The notes beneath the pieces were generated by a model. That model ran no database searches and was not told the origin of the DNA. It saw nothing but the letters and a program-made list of their open reading frames with translations. This document shows positions 58,712 to 64,000 of a stretch of DNA of 64,000 nucleotides, piece by piece. This DNA comes from Sesamum alatum (Eukaryota > Streptophyta > Magnoliopsida > Lamiales > Pedaliaceae): positions 15,203,193 to 15,267,192 of the forward strand of contig JACGWO010000010.1 in assembly GCA_034509735.1 (NCBI GenBank), read 5' to 3'. The translations under genes were made by a program, and so were the position numbers. Position 1 is the first letter of the stretch; every line of letters starts with the position of its first letter.

Positions 58712-59675
58712 GATTTGTTTTAATTTTTATTTTATATGCTTTGTAAAACGACAATATTTACTTTTGGCAATTAGTTATAATTTTAATGGATAAAATGTGG
58801 TTTCTAAAATATTATTTTTAATAAAATATTAAAAAATAAAAATAATATTTTTATAAAACTTAATAAATATTTGGGATGGATTTCGGGATGACAATCGTTG
58901 CAAATTACATCGGAATATTTTGGAACGAAATTGTGACCATTTCGATTTATATTCCGTCCCTAATTCTTTTCAATTCTCAAATTAATTTGGGACGGTTTTC
59001 GACGAATATTTTTCGATGATGAAATATTCGTCACAATTTTCCGGACCAACTTTTCAACGAATGTTCCACCACACATTATGTCATAATTTTTCCGATCAAC
59101 TTCTGACAAATTTTTTTACGGATGTTCCGACGACACTATATAATTTTTTTTGTTCAAAATTCATTGCAAATCCTCAAATTTTGTCCCAAAATCTGTTCCA
59201 ACTTTCGTTCCAAATAAAAAAACATATTTTCATCCTATGGACGAAATTTCTGACAGCATTAATGGACCATCGGAACTCCGTTACAAATATTCCGACAGAA
59301 ATGCATTTTCGTCGGAACATTCGTCGGAAATATTTTCCGATGTGTCTTTTTGAAACGATGACCGTTTCGTCCCACATCTGTCGGAAAGTTTGTCGAAAAC
59401 CTTATTAGCGACGAATTTTTGTTGGAAATTCCGTCCCAATATCTGTCCCAAATAAGCCTTTTTTTTGTAGTGTAAGTTTTTAATAATTAATAAATATATT
59501 TATTAATTAAATATGACCTATAATATTACATTGTGTAAAAAATAAAAAATATTATAAATTAGTGATGATTATAAATTATAATAGTGACCACCAGTCTTAT
59601 ATGTATGTCGTTTGTATTGGTGTCGAGGTCATTTTTTTTTTTCCACCAATCAGTTGTGTTGGCTAATTTATTTTT

Positions 59676-60047
59676 AAACTACAATTAACAACTATATTAT
59701 CTAATTTTTAATTAGTTGTCGAGGTCTTTTTTTTAAAAAAAAAAAAATTGATAAACGTAGTTGTTAATCAACATAGTTTAGGGTAACTTAGGTCATTTGG
59801 CATTTCCGTCCTTTAACTTTTTAGGATAGCATTTTGGTCTTGTATCATTTTAATTTTTATAATTTTAGTCCTTTTTTCGCCGGAGTTCACATTTCTCGCC
59901 GGAAAAGTACTTGTCATGTCTCTCAATTTAGTCATTTATTTTAAACTACGATTAACAACTATATTATTTACTTTTTAAATTAGTTGTCAAGGTCTTTTTG
60001 TTATTTAAAAATTTGATAAACGTAGTTGTTAATCAACATAGTTTAAA
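59676..60047. repeat. Centre of the MULE: direct repeat around a family A MITE fragment
   Basis: About 105 bp ('taaactac(a/g)attaacaactatattat...aacgtagttgttaatcaacatagttta') is present at 59676-59780 and again at 59940-60047. Between them, about 59785-59935 is a partial family A MITE ('catttccgtcctttaactttttagg...ttcgccggagttcac'). The fragment ends abruptly. Confidence 0.55.
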
Positions 60048-60396
60048 AATATGAGCCAACAGACGCGATTGGTTGAAAAAAAAAAAAAGACCTCGACACC
60101 AATACAAACGACATACATATGAGACTGGTGGTCACTATTATAATTTATAATCATCACTAATTTATAATATATTTTATTTTTTACACATTATAATATTATA
60201 GGTCATATTTAATTAATAAATATATTTATTAATTATTAAAAATTTAATTATATTTATTAGAAAAATAATTAATATATTAAATAATAATTTAAAATTTTAA
60301 AAATAATAATTAATTAATATTAAAATTAATTATATAATTAAACTTAATTATTATTTTAAAATTTTAATTAATAATAATACTTAATTAATTTACAAA

Positions 60397-60441
<45 letters not shown>

Positions 60442-60760
60442 GTGGGGTGTGTTAGGCAATTTACAAATTGCCTGACACACCCAACAAAGACGGGGTTACA
60501 AACCCCGTCTTTTCTTTGCCAAATTTTAAAATTGGTGTCAAATGACACCAATTTTAAAATTTTTATTTTTTTTTACATTTAATAAATAAATTTGCCCTCA
60601 AAAACATAAATTTAACTGATCAACTGTAGAGACAAAGTTTATATCTATATTTTATGAATGTGGAGTTAGAGATTTTAAATCCATTATAACAATTTACTTA
60701 GACTCATTTGGATAATTTCATGTTTCAAGGGATTTTAAATCATTAACATTATATTTTATT

Positions 60761-61002
60761 AGGGATAAAATAATTTATGCCCTTGTGATATAAGAAATGA
60801 GCAAAAAACCCCCTGTTAAAAAATAATTAGCAAATTACCTCCCTGTGTTTTGAGAAATGAAGTAAATTACCCCTTTCAAGGGAAAACATAGGGGGTAATT
60901 TGCTTTATTTTAATATCATAGGGGATAATTTGCTAATTATTTTTTTACAGGAATTTTTTTGCTCATTTCTTATATCACACGGGGATAAATTACGTCTATC
61001 CC
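60761..61002. mobile_element. Short Mutator-like MITE, family D
   Basis: A 242-bp inverted repeat running from (A)GGGATAAAATAATTTATGCCC to GGGGATAAATTACGTCTATCCC. Both arms carry 'tgatataagaaatgagcaaaaa', and 'ggtaatttgct' blocks also occur at 350-520. Flanking 9-mers TATTTTATT and AATTTTATT match at 8 of 9. Confidence 0.65.
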
Positions 61003-61166
61003 AATTTTATTATGTTGTATAATTTTGAATTGTTTTAATATGAGTAATTGAAAACCACTTTTCCAAATGCATTAATTATGGATCTTCTGTGATATTCTCG
61101 TTCGTCTCATATCAACGAGTGATTAATACATATTTTTTTAATTTTAAAAAACACAAATTAAATTAA

Positions 61167-61435
61167 AAAATAATTATATTTAAACCCCCTAATATATAGT
61201 CTATTTATATAAATTATCCTTATCTTTTGAATAATTATACATACACATCCTAAAAATAACATCATTTATATATACCACCCTTGCTTTTTAAAAAATTACA
61301 CTTACATCCCCGAAAATATCAAAATCATTATACAAATTACCCAAACTATTTAGCTGTCAGGAGTGATTTCTATAATTATGTAAAAGACATAAATGATTTG
61401 TGCAAATAGATTAGGGAAGTAAATATAATTATCCC
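61167..61435. mobile_element. Mutator-like MITE, family C copy 2
   Basis: The right end AAATATAATTATCCC pairs with the left end ATAATTATATTT, where the three terminal G appear mutated to A. An exact 9-bp duplication TTAAATTAA flanks it (61158-61166 and 61436-61444). It shares 'atatatagtctattta(t/c)ataaat' with 7319-7601. Confidence 0.7.
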
Positions 61436-61444
61436 TTAAATTAA

Positions 61445-62298
61445 ACTATAATTTAAAAAACAGAGCCACATAGAATATGATATATCAGATTATAACACCA
61501 AAGGGTGGCAAAAGATGAATTATGGGTTTTCTTATGACCCTTTCTCTGTCTCTTTGAGTTGCTCCAAACGTACCCGCCAACTTCGGGCATTTGTCAATGG
61601 ATTTCTCATAAACCAGAAATTCCCCATCCACACACAGCACACATTCAGACGCACTACAAATTTTCCTGGTTTTATCCTGTTTTTTCCAAAGATAGTAAAG
61701 CAAATTCGTAGCCCAAGAATCACCGCAGAACTCGTCTAAGACACCAACATGATGCGTTCCGGATAAGGGTACTGAATGCGGTGTTTCTCGTTCTCCATTT
61801 TCTTCGGAGCATCACTATTCGCATGGGATATTATGATACGGAGATTTTATCGGGATCTTTCCCTGCTACATGTTCCTTAGTTTGACGGGCTGTTGTTTTT
61901 TGACCCTTTTTCTCTAAGTCTTGATCCGTCTCATCATATATTGTTTGCAAGAACATCGAAGATATTAGTATCACTTGAGTTTTTCATCGAATTTGTGGGT
62001 GCTTTTGTGAGATTGAACAAAGATAAGGGTCGGTTGATATTGAACAAAGAACCTTTTGTTCATCAGTAGTTTAAAGAAATCTTTCTGCAATCGAAGCTTT
62101 GTGGTGGTGAAGCTTTCCGATCACACACTGATCCAAAGGCCCTTTATCTGTTCATAGAAGCCCACCTGTTTGATATTTGGTAACTTTATTGAATGAAGCA
62201 CTTGTATGTTTTATGATATGTGGATTTGTCTTTTTTTTTTTTTATTTAGATTGTTGTATTGAGGAAAAATATTTTGTGGGATTTTCGTTTTGGTGCAG
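61445..62298 (+). other. Upstream region of the coiled-coil gene
   Basis: From about 61740 the base composition becomes less AT-rich and resembles a leader. An in-frame TGA at 62260-62262 shows that the long frame does not extend unspliced to the left. 'ttttggtgcag' at 62288-62298 is a good splice acceptor, so an upstream exon (5' untranslated or coding) is likely somewhere here or further left. I could not place it. Frames of 60-75 codons at 61485-61739 are not convincing. Confidence 0.4.
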
Positions 62299-64000
62299 AA
62301 TCAGATTGATAGAGTTATGTCATTGCAAAAACGGATGGGAGAGACCGAGGAGGAGCATAAGAGGGCTAAACAAAAGCTAAGTGTTACTGAGGTGGAGGAG
62401 GATCTTGTTCTTGATCATCAGTCTAATATGAACGAGGAAGGGGAAGTAATGATGGAGCTTGAAAATATGAAGAAGTTGCTCTCTGATTTGCGAAATGAAT
62501 TGAAGTATAAGGATGAAAAGATCGATTCTTTACAAACGGAGGTTGGAAAAGCAAGACAGGTCGAGTTGGTTTCAGCAGAGAAGGATGTGTATTTGGAGAA
62601 GTTGAATGAGGAATTGAGAATTGCGAGAGAGAAGGAGCAAGATATGATGGTGTTGCTCTCAGAAAATAAGAGAAGGATTCAAGAACTTGAAGCGGAAGCA
62701 GAAAGGGAGAAGCAGTCGGAGTCCAAAATGGTTGAATCGTTTGAAGTTCGGTCTAAAGAGCTTGAGGCAACAAAGATTGAACTTGAGAAATCAAGGACTA
62801 TAATCAGTACTTTAAGAAATCGGGTTGAGTCGTTGGAAGAAATGTCGAGGAAAAGTAGCAGAGACATCAAGTGTTACAGTAGTGAAGACGATGGTAGTTC
62901 CAGAGATGTGGGGATCAAAAGTCTCATTCTTGAGCTGCAGATGACAAAGGAGAATCTGGCTCAGGCCCAAGAATGTGAAAAGCAAGCGTTGCTTAAGGTG
63001 ACATGTCTACATGATGAGGCGGAAGCGCTGAAAATGGAATTGAATAGAGCTCTTGAGGCCGACGAGAAGAGTACAAAGGCCTTGGAAGACTTAGCTTTGG
63101 CACTTAAAGAAGTTTCGACAGAAGCCAATCATGCAAAAGAGAAGATGAGTTTTACAATAATCGAGCTTGAGCAGGTGAAAGGAGAAGCTGAACTGCTGAA
63201 GACGATGTTAAGAAACACTGAGGAAAGTTTTCAAAAGCTCTTAAATCAAGCTAGACAAGAGGCAGAGTTAAACAGAAACACTGCAGAGAGGCTGAGATTA
63301 GAAGCAGAGGAAACGGTCATGGCTTGGAACGGGAAAGAAATGGGCTTTGTCGGTTGCATAAAAAGAGCTGAAGAGGAAAGGGTTATCACACAAAGTGAGA
63401 ACTGTAAACTTGTCGAGTCGTTGAAAGCAGCTGAGACTATGGCACGGGCAGCAAGGGAAGATACGAACAGATTACGGGACATACTTAAGCAGGCTGTCAG
63501 TGAAGCCAATGCTGCAAAAGCAGCTGCAGATATTGCTCGAGAGGAAAACTATCAACTGAAAGATTATCTTTCTGAAAAGGATGAGCAATTGCATTTCCTT
63601 ATGGAGGAAAACATTCGCCTTAGAATTAGCGAAGCTGCTGCTCAAGAGCACGTGAAGGAGATTAATAGATTGCTCTCGACATTCTCATCAGAACTGAAGA
63701 CTGAGGATGTGGACGAGGATGGGATTCTGAGCTCACCCGATTCGGATGATCAAGGAGACAAGATGGACAATAGTGAGAAAAATTTGAGCTTTAATCTTGA
63801 AGGCCTAAAGTTCACGACGAAACCTGAAGATTCAGTCAACAAAGTTTTGGATGAAGATCTCATGAAGGGAGGAATACTGAAAGGCTCAATATTTGATACT
63901 GATGCAGAAACACTGTTGTCAGAGCCTCAAACGCCAATACCAGTTCTTCCCCACCAAAGGAGGTATTCGTACGCCTTCACAGATGATGAAGGATCAACAG
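62299..64000 (+). CDS. Long coiled-coil protein, WEB family-like, partial at right edge
   Basis: The frame is open from the probable acceptor at 62299 to the window end. ATG 62317 is the first methionine ('MSLQKRMGETEEEHKRAKQK'), giving about 561 codons and continuing beyond 64000. The protein is almost wholly charged and helical, with heptad-like Leu spacing (e.g. 'LENMKKLLSDLRNELKYKDEK'). A central break sits near residue 190 ('CYSSEDDGSSRD'), and the C-terminal part turns acidic and Ser-rich ('LSSPDSDDQGDKMDNSEKN'). The blocks 'AWNGKEMGFVGCIKRAEEER', 'NRLRDILKQAVSEANAAK' and 'EENIRLRISEAAAQEHVKE' recall plant WEB-type (chloroplast-movement related) coiled-coil proteins. That assignment is from memory of the family; other long coiled-coil proteins are possible. 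No signal peptide or membrane segment. Confidence 0.7.

Larger units (their letters stand above)
51106..59472. mobile_element. Non-autonomous CACTA element hosting a copia retrotransposon
   Basis: The ends CACTACAAAAAAACAGCTTATT and (right, reverse complement) CACTACAAAAAAAAGGCTTATT match. TAA flanks both sides (51103-51105 and 59473-59475), the 3-bp CACTA duplication. Subterminal regions (51106-51760 and 58865-59472) are packed with short inverted units of the type CGTCGGAA / TTCCGACG, the usual transposase-binding layout. No TNP1/TNP2-like transposase frame is visible. The interior has exon-like passenger sequence and the copia insertion 53421-58329. Confidence 0.88.
50754..60596. mobile_element. 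Mutator-like long-inverted-repeat element, split by a CACTA element
   Basis: The ends GGCAAATTTATTTATT and AATAAATAAATTTGCC lie inside an exact 9-bp duplication CTCAAAAAC (50745-50753 and 60597-60605), diagnostic of Mutator-like insertion. The arms are inverted repeats of ~500 bp: the left arm is 50754-51105 continued at 59476-59629, the right arm 60089-60596. Each has a hairpin 'ggcaatttgcaaattgcc' and a 'gacggggtt...aaccccgtc' block near the tip. Without the CACTA insert it would be about 1.47 kb. No MuDR transposase is present. Confidence 0.88.

Overview
The window looks like nuclear DNA of a flowering plant, probably a eudicot. It is AT-rich, intron-rich and dominated by plant-type transposable elements: Tat-lineage Ty3/gypsy with plant-type second RNase H, Ty1/copia, an L1-type LINE with a DUF4283-like ORF1, CACTA, hAT, Mutator-like, PIF/Harbinger (Tourist) and Helitron sequences. 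I cannot name the species. I see no rRNA, tRNA or CRISPR.

Only two host genes are supported. A nine-exon plus-strand gene at 27974-34674 encodes a ~599-residue homologue of SCAI (DUF3550/UPF0682). A partial plus-strand gene starting at about 62299 and running off the right edge encodes a long coiled-coil protein that resembles the WEB family. Everything else is transposon or unassigned intergenic DNA.

Layout. 1-11070: MITEs and small repeats, including a 1,031-bp Tourist-like element and several short Mutator-like MITEs whose 9-bp target duplications can be read directly. 11074-21051: a complete but decayed Tat-lineage LTR element with both LTRs, primer-binding site, gag-pro-RT-RH-INT and an opposite-strand extra ORF before the 3' LTR. 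21580-27400: more MITEs, a chain of Helitron ends and a solo LTR. 27415-35250: the SCAI gene. 35508-39054: a hAT element with a transposase fragment, followed by a LINE that carries ORF1 but no ORF2. 41020-48825: a second Tat-lineage element on the minus strand, lacking gag and its 5' LTR, again with an opposite-strand ORF. 48830-50170: a hAT (DUF659-type) transposase pseudogene split by a hAT MITE. 50754-60596: a three-deep nest in which a Mutator-like long-inverted-repeat element contains a CACTA element, which contains a copia retrotransposon. 60761-61435: two small MITEs. 61740-64000: the second gene.

The window does not reveal a new enzymatic system. Its interest lies in the clean nesting history, the ORF1-only LINE, the parallel architecture of the two Tat elements, the Helitron chain, and an apparent GC-AG intron plus a short uORF in the SCAI gene. 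Exon joins, family names and boundaries were read by eye without alignment software.
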